A stretch of 63,551 nucleotides of DNA from positions 4,164 to 67,714 of the forward strand of contig JAPLKL010000013.1 in NCBI GenBank assembly GCA_026388095.1, in the 5' to 3' direction. Of this stretch, positions 25,691 through 34,324 are shown in pieces (the stretch's first letter is position 1; every line of letters starts with the position of its first letter). Under the pieces are notes generated by a model that had not been told where the DNA came from, did not search any database, and was given only the letters and a program-made list of their open reading frames with translations. Made by a program: the position numbers and the translations under genes. The DNA comes from Elusimicrobiota bacterium (lineage in GTDB: Bacteria > Elusimicrobiota > Elusimicrobia > UBA1565 > UBA9628).

Positions 25691-27332
25691 ACGACTTCCT
25701 TCCGGTACTGCGTGGGCCGCCCTGCTGGTCGCCTCGGCGACCCTTCTGGCATTCCTGCCCGCGCTCGGCAACGGCTGGGTCAATTGGGACGACGGCGTCT
25801 TCCTGCTCGATAACCCTCACTTCCGAGGGCTGACCCCCAGCCACCTGCGCTGGATGTTCACGGCCTGCTTGTCGGGCATCTATCAACCCCTCACCTGGAT
25901 GACTTACGCAGCAGACTACTGGCTGTGGGGGCTCGCTCCCGCCGGCTACCACTTTACGAGCCTGCTCATCCATGCCGCCAACGCCGTGCTCTTTTTCCTG
26001 GTGGCGCGGCTGATCTTCTCGCTGTGCCGGACGCCGGCCGCCCCTTCCCAATCGTTCTCCCTGGAAGCCGCGGCGGCGGCGGCGGCCCTGGCCTTCGCCG
26101 TACATCCCCTGCGCGTCGAATCCGTGGCTTGGGCCACCGAACGCAGGGATGTGGTGTGCGGGGCGTTCTTCCTGGGAGCGGTCCTTTCTTACCTGCGCGC
26201 GCATAGCGAGGGCCGCCGCCCGGTCGCGTCCTTGGCATTGTTCATCGGCGCGCTGCTCTCTAAAGGCCTGGCCGTCACCTTGCCCCTGGTCCTGCTCATC
26301 CTCGATGCCTATCCCCTGCGGCGGCTGCCCTGCGATCCGCGACGCTGGCTCGAGCCTCAAGCCCGATCCGTCTGGCTTGAGAAGATTCCCTATTTCCTGT
26401 TGGCCGCCGGCATAGGTCTTTTCACCTTGACCATCGTGGTGCAAAGCCGTGGGCTCGGGAACATGGTCCAGTATGGGCTGGGCAACTGTCTCAGGAAAGG
26501 TGCTTATGGCGCGATCTTCTATCTCTCCAAGACCGTCCTTCCCATCGGCCTATCCCCGAGCTATGACTCGCCTGCCGATCTGGGCGCCCTGGGAGCCATC
26601 CCCTGGCTGGCAGCAGGCGGGATCGCGTTGATCACCATTCTGGCTTGGAGACTCCGACGCGACTGCCCTGGCCTGAGCGCCTCCTGGCTGGCCTATCTGG
26701 CGATCCTCGCGCCCGTTTCAGGCATACTCGGTTCCGGAGTGGTGCTCGTGGCCGACCGCTACAGCTACCTCTCCTGCCTGAGTTGGGCCTTGCTCGCCGG
26801 CGCCTGCCTGCGGCGCGGACTCGAGAGCGGCTTGCGCAGGCCTGCGGCGGCGACGACCGCGGCTGTGCTGCTGGTCTTGGGGGGCCTTTCGTGGCGCCAG
26901 ACCGGCGTCTGGAAGGATTCCTTGACCCTTTGGGCGCACGCGCTCAAGCTCGATCCCCAGAGCGCGATCGCCAATGAGAGCATGGGCTCCGCGCTGGCCC
27001 AAGCTGGCCGGACCGCCGAGGCGGCGGATTGTTTCGCGCGGGCTCTGAGCGCCAATCCCGCCTGTATCCCGGCCGAGGACGCGCTCATGCGGGCCGCCAT
27101 GGCCAACGAAGTCCCCGCAGACGCCTCCCGCCTCCGGAGCATCATCGAAACCAATCCCGTCTGCCGGAAAGCCCGCGCGGACTGGTTCACGGCCCGGGCC
27201 GCCCTGGGCGACGAGCGCGGCGCCATCGCGTACTTCGAGGGGCTTGCCCGCTTGCAGCTGCTCGATGCGGGCGGGCGGGCCAACCTCGCGCGCGCGCGCC
27301 GCCAAGCCAGAGCGCGCGCTCGCCGGGGCTAG
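25644..27332 (+). CDS. TMTC-like membrane protein: GT-C-type helices plus C-terminal TPR
   Basis: About 562 residues. Around ten transmembrane helices occupy residues 20-420, with the acidic pair WVNWDDGVFLLDNPHFRGL after helix 1, then HPLRVESVAWATERRDVV and a DUF1736-like middle. The C-terminal ~120 residues are TPR-like (ANESMGSALAQAGRTAEAAD). In animals TMTC proteins O-mannosylate cadherins; bacterial versions are uncharacterised. The start is uncertain: I chose TTG at 25644 because GGAGGA (25630-25635) is well spaced; TTG at 25677 is the alternative. The stop overlaps the convergent smpB by 4 bp. Confidence 0.75.
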   Translation: MKAGPSGPTNCLPSSKRLPSGTAWAALLVASATLLAFLPALGNGWVNWDDGVFLLDNPHFRGLTPSHLRWMFTACLSGIYQPLTWMTYAADYWLWGLAPAGYHFTSLLIHAANAVLFFLVARLIFSLCRTPAAPSQSFSLEAAAAAAALAFAVHPLRVESVAWATERRDVVCGAFFLGAVLSYLRAHSEGRRPVASLALFIGALLSKGLAVTLPLVLLILDAYPLRRLPCDPRRWLEPQARSVWLEKIPYFLLAAGIGLFTLTIVVQSRGLGNMVQYGLGNCLRKGAYGAIFYLSKTVLPIGLSPSYDSPADLGALGAIPWLAAGGIALITILAWRLRRDCPGLSASWLAYLAILAPVSGILGSGVVLVADRYSYLSCLSWALLAGACLRRGLESGLRRPAAATTAAVLLVLGGLSWRQTGVWKDSLTLWAHALKLDPQSAIANESMGSALAQAGRTAEAADCFARALSANPACIPAEDALMRAAMANEVPADASRLRSIIETNPVCRKARADWFTARAALGDERGAIAYFEGLARLQLLDAGGRANLARARRQARARARRG

Positions 27333-27817
27333 CCCCGGTACTTGCCCTTGAATGACTTCTGCGCTTCCCGCATGACCGCTTTCTTCTTCAAGTCATCGCG
27401 GCGATCCGGGCTCTTCTTGCCGCGCGCCAGGGCCAGGGCCACCTTGGCCCACCCTCGGCGGAAATAGACTTCGAGCGGGACCATGGTGAGGCCCTTGGTC
27501 TGGAGGCTGCGGGCGATGCGGTCTATCTGGGCTCGGCTCATGAGCAGCTTGCGGGTGCGGCGCGAGTCCAAGGGCAGGGAGGCGGTGTTGAATCTGTAGG
27601 GGGGGATGTAGAAATTGAAGAGGAACAGCTCCCGCCCTTCGTGCCGGCCGAAGCAGCCGTCCAAAGAGGCCCGTCCGTCGCGCAGGGACTTAACTTCCGG
27701 TCCGGTCAGGCAGAGCCCGGCCTCGAAGACCTCCAAGACCTCGTAGAAGTGCCGGGCCTTGCGGTTCGTGGCGACGGTCTGCTTGGCCTCGGCTTCTTTT
27801 TTATCGCTCTTGCCCAT
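27329..27817 (-). CDS. smpB: SsrA-binding protein SmpB
   Basis: 162 residues. It binds tmRNA for trans-translation. Signatures: TNRKARHFYEVLEVFEAGL, then LTGPEVKSLRDGRASLDG, IPPYRF, RKLLMSRAQIDRIA and GWAKVALALARGKK, with the basic tail KSPDRRDDLKKKAVMREAQK. Length and domain order are normal. The tmRNA gene is not in the window. The gene is convergent with the TMTC-like gene. Confidence 0.96.
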   Translation of the reverse strand: MGKSDKKEAEAKQTVATNRKARHFYEVLEVFEAGLCLTGPEVKSLRDGRASLDGCFGRHEGRELFLFNFYIPPYRFNTASLPLDSRRTRKLLMSRAQIDRIARSLQTKGLTMVPLEVYFRRGWAKVALALARGKKSPDRRDDLKKKAVMREAQKSFKGKYRG

Positions 27818-27877
27818 GTCGCTATTTTTGCTAGAATGCTGATCGTATCACTGGCTCCTTGAGTTTACCATAATGAC

Positions 27878-27964
27878 GCGCAGGTGGCGGAACTGGCAGA
27901 CGCGTACGGCTCAGGACCGTATGGCCGCAAGGCCTTGGGGGTTCAAGTCCCCCCCTGCGCACCA
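27878..27964 (+). tRNA. tRNA-Leu (anticodon CAG)
   Basis: The acceptor arms GCGCAGG (27878-27884) and CCTGCGC pair fully and CCA is encoded after the discriminator A. The anticodon stem TACGG/CCGTA encloses loop CTCAGGA, anticodon CAG, reading leucine CUG. A long variable arm confirms a class II tRNA, and the T arm contains GGTTCAAGTCC. Confidence 0.96.
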
Positions 27965-27999
27965 TTTTAGAATGTGCCTAAGGTCACACCTTTTACCTG

Positions 28000-28028
28000 T
28001 TGACAAAGACGGGCGCATGCCATATACT
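28000..28028 (+). promoter_or_regulatory. Consensus sigma-70-type promoter of the pilin gene
   Basis: TTGACA at 28000-28005 and TATACT at 28023-28028 are separated by exactly 17 bp. Transcription would begin near 28035, giving a leader of about 80 bases before the pilin ATG. This is the best promoter match I saw in the window, in line with a highly expressed gene. Confidence 0.85.
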
Positions 28029-28114
28029 ATGTCTGAAGTTCATGGCTATATTGACACTGCCGATACCAATTATTTACCCTTATCATAATCCTAACGGCAG
28101 TAAGGGGGTATAGC

Positions 28115-28552
28115 ATGAACAAGACGAAAAGATGGGGCGCTTCGGGCTTCACGCTCATCGAGTTGATGATCGTGGTTGCTATCATTGGTATATTGGCGGC
28201 TATCGCCATACCGAAGTTCGCCTCGCTCATCCGTAAGTCAAGTGAAGGTGCGTCCAAGGGCAACCTGGGTGCGATCCGCTCCGCGCTGAGCATCTACTAC
28301 GGCGACATGGAGGGGCAGTACCCGTCGTTGCTCGAGTCGTTGACCGTCAACGGCAAGTACCTGTCGGCGATCCCGATGGCCAAGGCTCCGAACTACCATC
28401 CGGATAGTTCGTCGATCACCAACGGGGTCGTCCCTCCCGACACGAACGGGGGGTGGAACTACAACAACTCGGCTACCGACCCGAACCTGGGCACGGTGCT
28501 GGTCAACTGCACGCACACGGACACCAAGGGCTCCATCTGGACGGCTTACTGA
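28115..28552 (+). CDS. Type IV pilin (major pilin candidate)
   Basis: 145 residues. A short leader ends in Gly11 (KRWGASG) and is followed by the prepilin signature FTLIELMIVVAIIGILAAIA, with Glu at mature position 5. The next stretch, KSSEGASKGNLGAIRSALSI, is the form I remember from Elusimicrobiota pilins. The C-terminal domain is Asn/Ser/Thr-rich. The gene has its own strong promoter and its own terminator, so it forms a single-gene unit. A G-rich ribosome-binding site (AGGGGG) lies before the ATG. Its processing enzyme is the next gene. Confidence 0.94.
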   Translation: MNKTKRWGASGFTLIELMIVVAIIGILAAIAIPKFASLIRKSSEGASKGNLGAIRSALSIYYGDMEGQYPSLLESLTVNGKYLSAIPMAKAPNYHPDSSSITNGVVPPDTNGGWNYNNSATDPNLGTVLVNCTHTDTKGSIWTAY

Positions 28553-28577
28553 GCCGCCTAGACTGACGGACGAATAG

Positions 28578-28620
28578 GGAGGCCTTCCCCCGGCTAAGGG
28601 GGGAGGCCTCCTTCTTTTTT
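28578..28620 (+). terminator. Rho-independent terminator after the pilin gene
   Basis: A 14-bp stem (28578-28591 with 28598-28611, one G-T pair) encloses a 6-base loop GGCTAA and is followed by TTCTTTTTT. It ends the pilin transcript only 14 bp before the prepilin peptidase ATG, so that gene needs read-through or its own promoter. Confidence 0.95.
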
Positions 28621-28633
28621 GTATGATGGTGGC

Positions 28634-29416
28634 ATGGCAAGGCTGCTGGCTTTTTGGCTGGGCGCGTGCCTGGGCAGCTTCATCAACGTCGTCGCCTACC
28701 GCCTGCCCCGCGAGGAGTCCTTGGTCCTGCCGGGTTCGCACTGCCCGCGCTGCGGCCGGCCCATCGCGCCCTACGACAACATCCCCATCCTGAGTTGGCT
28801 GCTCCTGCGCGGCCGCTGCCGTCGCTGCGGCAAGTCCATCTCGGCCCGATATCTGCTCGTGGAGCTCCTGATGGCATTCTTGAGCCTGGCGGTCTGGCTG
28901 CGCTGGCAGAGCCATCCGGGATGGGCTGTCCCGGTCGTCCTGGCCGTGGGAGACCTCTTGGCCCTCTCCTTGATAGATTGGGATACCGGGTTCATCCCGG
29001 ACGCGCTCTCCTTCAGCTTGATCGCGGGCGGACTGCTTTGCGCGCCCATCAATCCGCTTCTGACGCGGGCCTCTTGGTACTGGTCCGTCGCCGCCAGCGC
29101 CCAGGGCGCCACGGTGGGATTCCTCATTTGCTGGGGCATCGCGGAGCTGGGCAAGCGTCTCTTCGGCAAGGAGGCCATGGGCTGGGGCGACGTCATCCTG
29201 CTGGCTGGCGTGGGGGCTTGGGCCGGCGGCACCGGCGCCTATGACTGCCTGCTGGTGGGGTCTCTTTTGGGGACGATCTACGGCGTCGGCCGGGTGCTGA
29301 AGGGGGAGCTGCGTATGGCGGACCCCGTCCCGTTCGGCCCCTTCTTGGCGGCAGGAGCGGTGTTCAATTTTTTCTGCCTGCTCCCGCTGGGATTCCCTTT
29401 CATCCCGATCCGATAG
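28634..29416 (+). CDS. pilD: Prepilin peptidase / N-methyltransferase (A24 family, PilD)
   Basis: 260 residues. It cleaves prepilin leaders and methylates the new N-terminus at the inner membrane. The N-terminal methylase part has GSFINVVAYRLP and the zinc site CPRCG...CRRCG. The two catalytic aspartates are in LIDWDTGFIPD and GWGDVILLAGVGAW. About seven transmembrane helices are predicted. The 3' end overlaps the convergent membrane-protein gene by 139 bp. The start is the ATG at 28634; a TTG at 28619 falls in the terminator. Confidence 0.95.
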   Translation: MARLLAFWLGACLGSFINVVAYRLPREESLVLPGSHCPRCGRPIAPYDNIPILSWLLLRGRCRRCGKSISARYLLVELLMAFLSLAVWLRWQSHPGWAVPVVLAVGDLLALSLIDWDTGFIPDALSFSLIAGGLLCAPINPLLTRASWYWSVAASAQGATVGFLICWGIAELGKRLFGKEAMGWGDVILLAGVGAWAGGTGAYDCLLVGSLLGTIYGVGRVLKGELRMADPVPFGPFLAAGAVFNFFCLLPLGFPFIPIR

Positions 29417-30816
29417 ATCCCCGCGCCCGGCGCTCCGGCCTCCTGCAGATCGTAGCCGCGGAAGAAATCCCCCCAGCCGTTCGCGCGCAGGACGGCGTCG
29501 GTGACGAAGACCGGCGAGCCGAGAGCGGACAGCTCCCGCAGCCGCAGCGCCAGGGCCTCGGGCCGTCCCTCGAAATAGCGCAGGTTGAGAGGCTTGCGCC
29601 CGGCGAAGTACGGGATGTAGACCTGGTCCGAGGCCATGACCACCACCCAGGCTGGCTCGGGGGTGTCCCGCGCGATCCGGAGGGCCTCCTGATAGGCAGC
29701 GTTGCGCGCGGGATCGGTCTGGGGCAGGATGAGGAAAATGCCGTTGAACAGGCCCAAGGCCAGGGCGCTGCCGGCAAGGGCTCGCCGCCGCCATGGCGCG
29801 GCCTCGGCCCAGAGCGCGGCGAGCAGCCATAAGGCCATGAGATCCGTGATTCGATAGTATATGCTGTGGGGCTGCCAGGAAAGGAAAAGCAGAGCATAGC
29901 CGCCCAGCCACACCAAGGCCGCCTTGGCGTCGCGCGTCCAGCGCCGCAGGCCGGCCGCCGCCGCCGCCAAGGGCAGCGCGCTAAGGACCCAGCCCAGCCC
30001 GGACCAGGGCCGTGAAAGGCCCACCGGGTCGGCGAAGATGCGCAAAGTCACGCCGAGCCAGGATGCCATGCTCTGCCCGATCCTGGAGTCCGAATGCCAG
30101 GCAAAGGAGCGGTCCGGTGAGAGCACCGCGCTCCCTAGCAGCCAAACGCGCCAATCCTCGACGCTGCGGGGCTGGACGCACCAGAGCGCGGCGGCGGCGT
30201 AGGAGGTCAGGAGGGTGAGGGCGAAAGCGGCGCCACAACTCAGCCAGAGCCGGCGTGTGCGTCCTGGCCGGCGCAGGAGATAGAGCGCGCAGAACAGGAA
30301 CATGGCGTTGCCGACATGGCCCAGGGCCGCCGCCGCGATATAGAATCCGGTCAGTCGGGGTTCCGGCTCCTGGGCCCAAGCCGCATCCGCAGCCAGGGCC
30401 AGGAAGACCGCCCCCAGGATGTAGACCTGGGCTTCCAGACTCCAGAACCACCAGGCATAGGACAGCGCCAGGCCCGCGGATGCCACGACCGCAACGCCGG
30501 GAGATGACTTCAACCGGCGCAGCAGGAAGCGGCAGAAAAGGCCGGCGCCCAAGCCACCCAAGAGGCTGTCCAGGACCTGCAGGCACAGCAGGGCTGGCCC
30601 CGTGAAACCCAGCAGACGCCAGACTTCGGTCCAAGCCCAGCCCAGCAGGCCATAGGCCAGGTGATTGCCGTGGGCCAGATGCCGGAAGTCGCCCAGCTCC
30701 ACCGCGATGGCGCAGGCCACCCCGTCGAAGTTGTAGAACGTGGTGTGGAAGCAGAGGTAAAGGAGGGTGACGCACAGGCCCACGCACCAAGGGACCAGGG
30801 CGGGATGCTTCTTCAT
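29278..30816 (-). CDS. Polytopic GT-C-like membrane protein
   Basis: 512 residues with about ten helices. The opening (FYNFDGVACAIAVELGDFRHLAHGNHLAYG) resembles bacterial DUF2723/GT-C proteins, with an Asp in the first periplasmic loop. After GAGIYRIG, which looks like the natural end, the frame continues ~40 residues of polar sequence antisense to pilD. This suggests loss of an original stop or genuine long overlap. The start overlaps the next upstream gene by 4 bp. The function is probably transfer of a lipid-linked sugar; donor and acceptor unknown. Confidence 0.7.
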   Translation of the reverse strand: MKKHPALVPWCVGLCVTLLYLCFHTTFYNFDGVACAIAVELGDFRHLAHGNHLAYGLLGWAWTEVWRLLGFTGPALLCLQVLDSLLGGLGAGLFCRFLLRRLKSSPGVAVVASAGLALSYAWWFWSLEAQVYILGAVFLALAADAAWAQEPEPRLTGFYIAAAALGHVGNAMFLFCALYLLRRPGRTRRLWLSCGAAFALTLLTSYAAAALWCVQPRSVEDWRVWLLGSAVLSPDRSFAWHSDSRIGQSMASWLGVTLRIFADPVGLSRPWSGLGWVLSALPLAAAAAGLRRWTRDAKAALVWLGGYALLFLSWQPHSIYYRITDLMALWLLAALWAEAAPWRRRALAGSALALGLFNGIFLILPQTDPARNAAYQEALRIARDTPEPAWVVVMASDQVYIPYFAGRKPLNLRYFEGRPEALALRLRELSALGSPVFVTDAVLRANGWGDFFRGYDLQEAGAPGAGIYRIGMKGNPSGSRQKKLNTAPAAKKGPNGTGSAIRSSPFSTRPTP

Positions 30817-32489
30817 GGCGCTGCCAGCGCTCTGGCTTGGGGAGCGTCCGGATCATCGGGTGCCAGCTGCGCGAACCGGGCGAAGAGGGGCCGCGCCAGC
30901 GCCGGGCGGCCGCGCAGCAGCTCCAGTCGCCCCAGGTTGAAGAGGGCTTCCGTGTGCCAGGGCATGGCGGCCAGCACGTTCTCCAGCAGTTGAGCCGCCG
31001 GGGCGAATTGACCTCGCCGCTCCAGGCAGAGGGCGAGCAGGACCTTGGCGTCCGAGGCGGAGGCGTCGAGCTCCAGCGTCCTCTGCGAGAACCGTTGCGC
31101 TCGATCCAAATCGCCGCGCTCCCATGCCAATCGGCCTAGGTTGTAGTAGGACTGCGGCAGGCGCGGGTCCAGAGCCACGGCGGCGAGCAGATCCGCCTCG
31201 CCCTGTTCCAGATCGCCCTTCTCGATCCGGGACGTTCCCAAGGCGGCGCGGGATCTGGCCGAGACGGGATTGCAGCTCACCGCGGCTTGGTAATAGGCCA
31301 GCTCCGAGAGCCAGGCCCGGTTGCGCGCGATCGTGGCGCCCGCGTACCAGAGCGCGGCCATGGCTAGGACCGACTGCCCCAGCAGCGGGCTCCTCTCCTG
31401 CAATCGATGGCAGGCGCCGCCCAGCAGCGCGGCCAAGCCCACGGTGGGCAGGTAGAGCAAGCGTTCTGCGCCCAGCGTGTCGAGGGGGAAGAGGAGGTGG
31501 CAGGTCGGCAGGAGGAAGAGCGCCGGCCCGAGCACCCAGAAGCCCCAGGCCCGGCGCCGCGCCACGGCGCGCGCCGCAGTCGCGCCCAACGCGACCCAGA
31601 CCGCCGGCGCCAGCCACGCGCTCCAGGCCTCGGGCCGGGCGTCCGGCACCAGGGGGCGGCTGAAGTCCGCGCAGAGGCCGGTGCCGCTCAGACTCGGCCA
31701 GAGGTAATGGGCCAAGGCGAAGCGGGAGAAGGTCAGCCAGGCCGTGGTCCGGTCTGGGAAATAGGGCACGCCGCCGTGGAGCGGATGCGAGAGGACGAGC
31801 CGCCGGAGCAGGAGGTAGGCCGCGGCGCAGACGGCCAGAGCGAGGTGGACGCGCAAGCGGCCGGCGCGCCAGGGCGTCTGCCCGTGGAAGGTCCAGTCGC
31901 CGAGCGCCAGGAAGACCGGAAATACGATGGCGTGCTCCTTGCTGAGCAGGCCCACGCAGAAAAGCGCGGTGCCGGCGGCCAGCCTCAGGCCGTGGGTCTC
32001 GCGCTCCAGCAGGAGCCAGGCTCCCAGCACGCAGACGGCCACGAGCAGCTCCGAGCGGCTGGTGATATAGGAAACGACTTCGGCATGGACCGGCATGACG
32101 GCGAAGAGCAGCGCTGCGGCCAAGGCCGCGGCCGCGGTCATGCGGCGGCGCAGGGCCGCCAGGAGCAGACAGCAGGCCGTCGCGTGCAGCAGGATGTTGA
32201 CGGCGTGCATGGGCCAGGGTGTCGCGCCCGTGGTGAGGAAGTGCAGGAGGAAAGTGAGGGTCAGCAGCGGCCGGTACTCCTGGATGGGTGCCTGGGAGCC
32301 CATCACCATCTCGACATAGCCGCTGCTCAGGATATGGGTCACGCCGCCGAGGCCTTGGGACAGGAGGTGATTGCCTGCGATGAGCCAGCGGTCGTCCCGG
32401 ATGAAGCCCTGGGTCCACAGGGTCATGAGGTAGACTCCCGCGGCAGCGGCTGCCACCAGGACCAGATGGCTCCTCCTAACGGAGCTCAT
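30813..32489 (-). CDS. TMTC-like membrane protein with C-terminal TPR
   Basis: 558 residues. About ten helices cover residues 8-390, with the acidic pair in TQGFIRDDRWLIAGN after helix 1 and the motif PVHAEVVSYITSRSELL in the next large loop, as in the other TMTC-like gene of this window (25644-27332). The C-terminal ~150 residues form TPR repeats (SYYNLGRLAWERGDLDRAQR, EALFNLGRLELLRGRPALAR). It overlaps both neighbours (4 bp downstream, 14 bp upstream), so three membrane proteins are made from one minus-strand message. Confidence 0.78.
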   Translation of the reverse strand: MSSVRRSHLVLVAAAAAGVYLMTLWTQGFIRDDRWLIAGNHLLSQGLGGVTHILSSGYVEMVMGSQAPIQEYRPLLTLTFLLHFLTTGATPWPMHAVNILLHATACCLLLAALRRRMTAAAALAAALLFAVMPVHAEVVSYITSRSELLVAVCVLGAWLLLERETHGLRLAAGTALFCVGLLSKEHAIVFPVFLALGDWTFHGQTPWRAGRLRVHLALAVCAAAYLLLRRLVLSHPLHGGVPYFPDRTTAWLTFSRFALAHYLWPSLSGTGLCADFSRPLVPDARPEAWSAWLAPAVWVALGATAARAVARRRAWGFWVLGPALFLLPTCHLLFPLDTLGAERLLYLPTVGLAALLGGACHRLQERSPLLGQSVLAMAALWYAGATIARNRAWLSELAYYQAAVSCNPVSARSRAALGTSRIEKGDLEQGEADLLAAVALDPRLPQSYYNLGRLAWERGDLDRAQRFSQRTLELDASASDAKVLLALCLERRGQFAPAAQLLENVLAAMPWHTEALFNLGRLELLRGRPALARPLFARFAQLAPDDPDAPQARALAAP

Positions 32490-33897
32490 AGACGCGGGCG
32501 CGCTCCTCGGGATTCTCGTAGGCGAGCCGGAAGCGACGGCCGTCCTTCAAATAGGTCCGGACCTGCTCCAGCTTGCGTTCCATGGTGGAGCCTCGGCGGG
32601 CCGAAAGGCCGACATCGATGCCGTCTTGCCATAGGACCCAGCGGACGCGGAAGCGCCGCAGGACCCCGGCGAATCCTTCCGGCTCTTGCGCGTCAGGCAG
32701 AGGCAGGCTGGGGCGCGAGCAGAAGAATCCGTCGCGCACGTTGAGGGCGCTGGCCAGTCCGTCGGCGGCGCCGGCGTGCCCGCGCAGCCAGGCGTAGGTC
32801 TGGAGCAGCTCCGGCTGCCTCCAGGCCTCGACTCCGGCGAGCCAGCGCGCGGAGTGGCAGGTCAATTGCAGCGCCAGCAGGAAGCCGAGCAGCCAGCGGG
32901 CGCGGCGGCCGGCGCCCGCGGCGACCAGCCAGAGCAGCCAGGGCAGCAGGGGGATGAGGTAGCGGTCGTATTGCCAGGGCCAGAAGGCGTGCATGAGAGC
33001 GGCGCCGCAGAGCATCAGGATGGCCGGTCGGGCCTGCTCATCGCTGCGCAGGCGCCAGGCGCCGCGCAGGGCCAGGGCGGCCAGCGCCGCGCCGGCCAGC
33101 CCCGCCGCCCGGCTCCAGCGCAAGGGCAGGAAGCTGCCGCCGCATGAGGCGAGATAATAGCGGCCGTTGTCGAAGGCCACGGCCAGGACCCGGAGCCAGT
33201 GGTGGCCTTGGTAGGAGTCCTTCAGCTCCAGCATGTGGAACTCCCCGGCGCCCCGGGACGCGCTGTGGGACCAAGCGTACCACAGCAGGCCGGCCAGAGC
33301 CGCGGGCAGCGCCGACCAGCAGGCGGCCCGCCAGTCCTTTCGGCGCCAAGGGCCGCAGAGGGCGGCGAGCAGCAAAGAGCAGCCGGCCAGACGCAGCTGG
33401 GTCAGGGCCAGCAGCAGGGCTCCCGCGGCCGGCCAGCGCCGGGACTCGAGCGCGGCCAGGAAGAGCACCGCCAAAGCGGCGTAGGAGCCTTCGCTCATCA
33501 CCGCGCCCGATTGGCACAGGACGAGCGGGCTGGTAGCGAAGAGCAGCGCGATGAGCACGGACTCGAGCTCGCCCAGGCGCCTGCGGCACCACCACCAAAG
33601 CAGCCACGGCAGGCAGGCCAGGATCAAGGCGCAGAAGATCTGGTAGGCCCCGGTCCAGCCCCCGCAGAGCCAGGTCACGGGAAGCAGCAGGATCGGCAGG
33701 CCGGGGACGACCGCGACCATGGGCGGCTGGACGATGCAGGTGGATAGACGGTAGCTCCCTTGGGCCAAGGATTGCGAGCCGATGATGTAAAGGAGGTCGT
33801 CCTGCTGGCGGCCGAGGTACTGGGCGGGAGCCGCGTAAAGGATGGCGGCGCTGGCTGCGGTCAGCGCCGCCAGGACCCAGACTAGGCGGCGGGGCAT
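32476..33897 (-). CDS. Polytopic glycosyltransferase-like membrane protein (GT39/ArnT-like)
   Basis: 473 residues, ten or more helices. The first loop has the acidic pair QYLGRQQDDLLYIIGSQSL, typical of GT-C transferases, and the C-terminal soluble domain follows FRVRWVLWQDGIDVG. It is the first gene of the minus-strand run 33897-29278 and is followed by a tRNA-Ser gene 25 bp upstream of its start. I cannot name the sugar or the acceptor. Confidence 0.72.
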   Translation of the reverse strand: MPRRLVWVLAALTAASAAILYAAPAQYLGRQQDDLLYIIGSQSLAQGSYRLSTCIVQPPMVAVVPGLPILLLPVTWLCGGWTGAYQIFCALILACLPWLLWWWCRRRLGELESVLIALLFATSPLVLCQSGAVMSEGSYAALAVLFLAALESRRWPAAGALLLALTQLRLAGCSLLLAALCGPWRRKDWRAACWSALPAALAGLLWYAWSHSASRGAGEFHMLELKDSYQGHHWLRVLAVAFDNGRYYLASCGGSFLPLRWSRAAGLAGAALAALALRGAWRLRSDEQARPAILMLCGAALMHAFWPWQYDRYLIPLLPWLLWLVAAGAGRRARWLLGFLLALQLTCHSARWLAGVEAWRQPELLQTYAWLRGHAGAADGLASALNVRDGFFCSRPSLPLPDAQEPEGFAGVLRRFRVRWVLWQDGIDVGLSARRGSTMERKLEQVRTYLKDGRRFRLAYENPEERARVYELR

Positions 33898-33922
33898 GGG
33901 CTTTTCTAGGGGGGAAATCGTG

Positions 33923-34009
33923 CGGAAAGGGGGGGATTCGAACCCCCGAGGGCTTTTAGACCCTACACGATTTCCAGTCGTGCGGTTTCAACCGCTCACC
34001 CACCTTTCC
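33923..34009 (-). tRNA. tRNA-Ser (anticodon GGA)
   Basis: On the minus strand the acceptor GGAAAGG pairs with CCTTTCC. The anticodon stem CACGA/TCGTG encloses CTGGAAA, anticodon GGA, reading UCC/UCU. A long variable arm (class II) and the T loop GGTTCGAATCC are present. The discriminator is G and CCA is not encoded, unlike the tRNA-Leu of this window. Confidence 0.95.
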
Positions 34010-34033
34010 AGCAGGGGGCATTATAGCGAATTT

Positions 34034-34315
34034 TCAGGCTTTGGAGTCTTTCTTGATGAGGAAGCGGGGGTCGTTGTACATCTTGAACTGGCGGTAGATC
34101 TTGAGCTTGGTCTTGCCGCTGACCACGTCGGCATACAGGGCGCTGAGCTCCTCGCGGAGGTCGTCGCGCTGCCGGCGCAGGACCTCCAAGCGCCTTTGGC
34201 AGAGCTCCTTATGCTCGGGGCCCACGTCCTTGCGTTCGAGCTGCTCGAGCGTGTGATAGATCTTGAGCTCCGATATGGTGATCTTGTCCACCAGCCAGCC
34301 GACGGTCTCAGCCAT
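34034..34315 (-). CDS. Small coiled-coil protein of a surface-sugar cluster
   Basis: 93 residues, strongly helical and charged: WLVDKITISELKIYHTLEQL, then HKELCQRRLEVLRRQRDDLR and a basic tail. The phrase LVDKITISELK recalls small LPS-cluster proteins (DUF6165), but I am not certain of the family. It follows the DUF4254 gene by 9 bp and ends just before tRNA-Ser. The two short proteins may work as a pair, since both carry the RRQRDDLREE/NQQRNDLIEK type helix. Confidence 0.65.
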   Translation of the reverse strand: MAETVGWLVDKITISELKIYHTLEQLERKDVGPEHKELCQRRLEVLRRQRDDLREELSALYADVVSGKTKLKIYRQFKMYNDPRFLIKKDSKA

Positions 34316-34324
34316 GGCCGGGCC

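Noticed and set aside
33923-34009. tRNA-Ser (and tRNA-Leu at 27878) as integration site of a genomic island
   Set aside because: No integrase and no duplicated tRNA 3' end was found nearby; the flanking genes look like normal core or surface-sugar genes.
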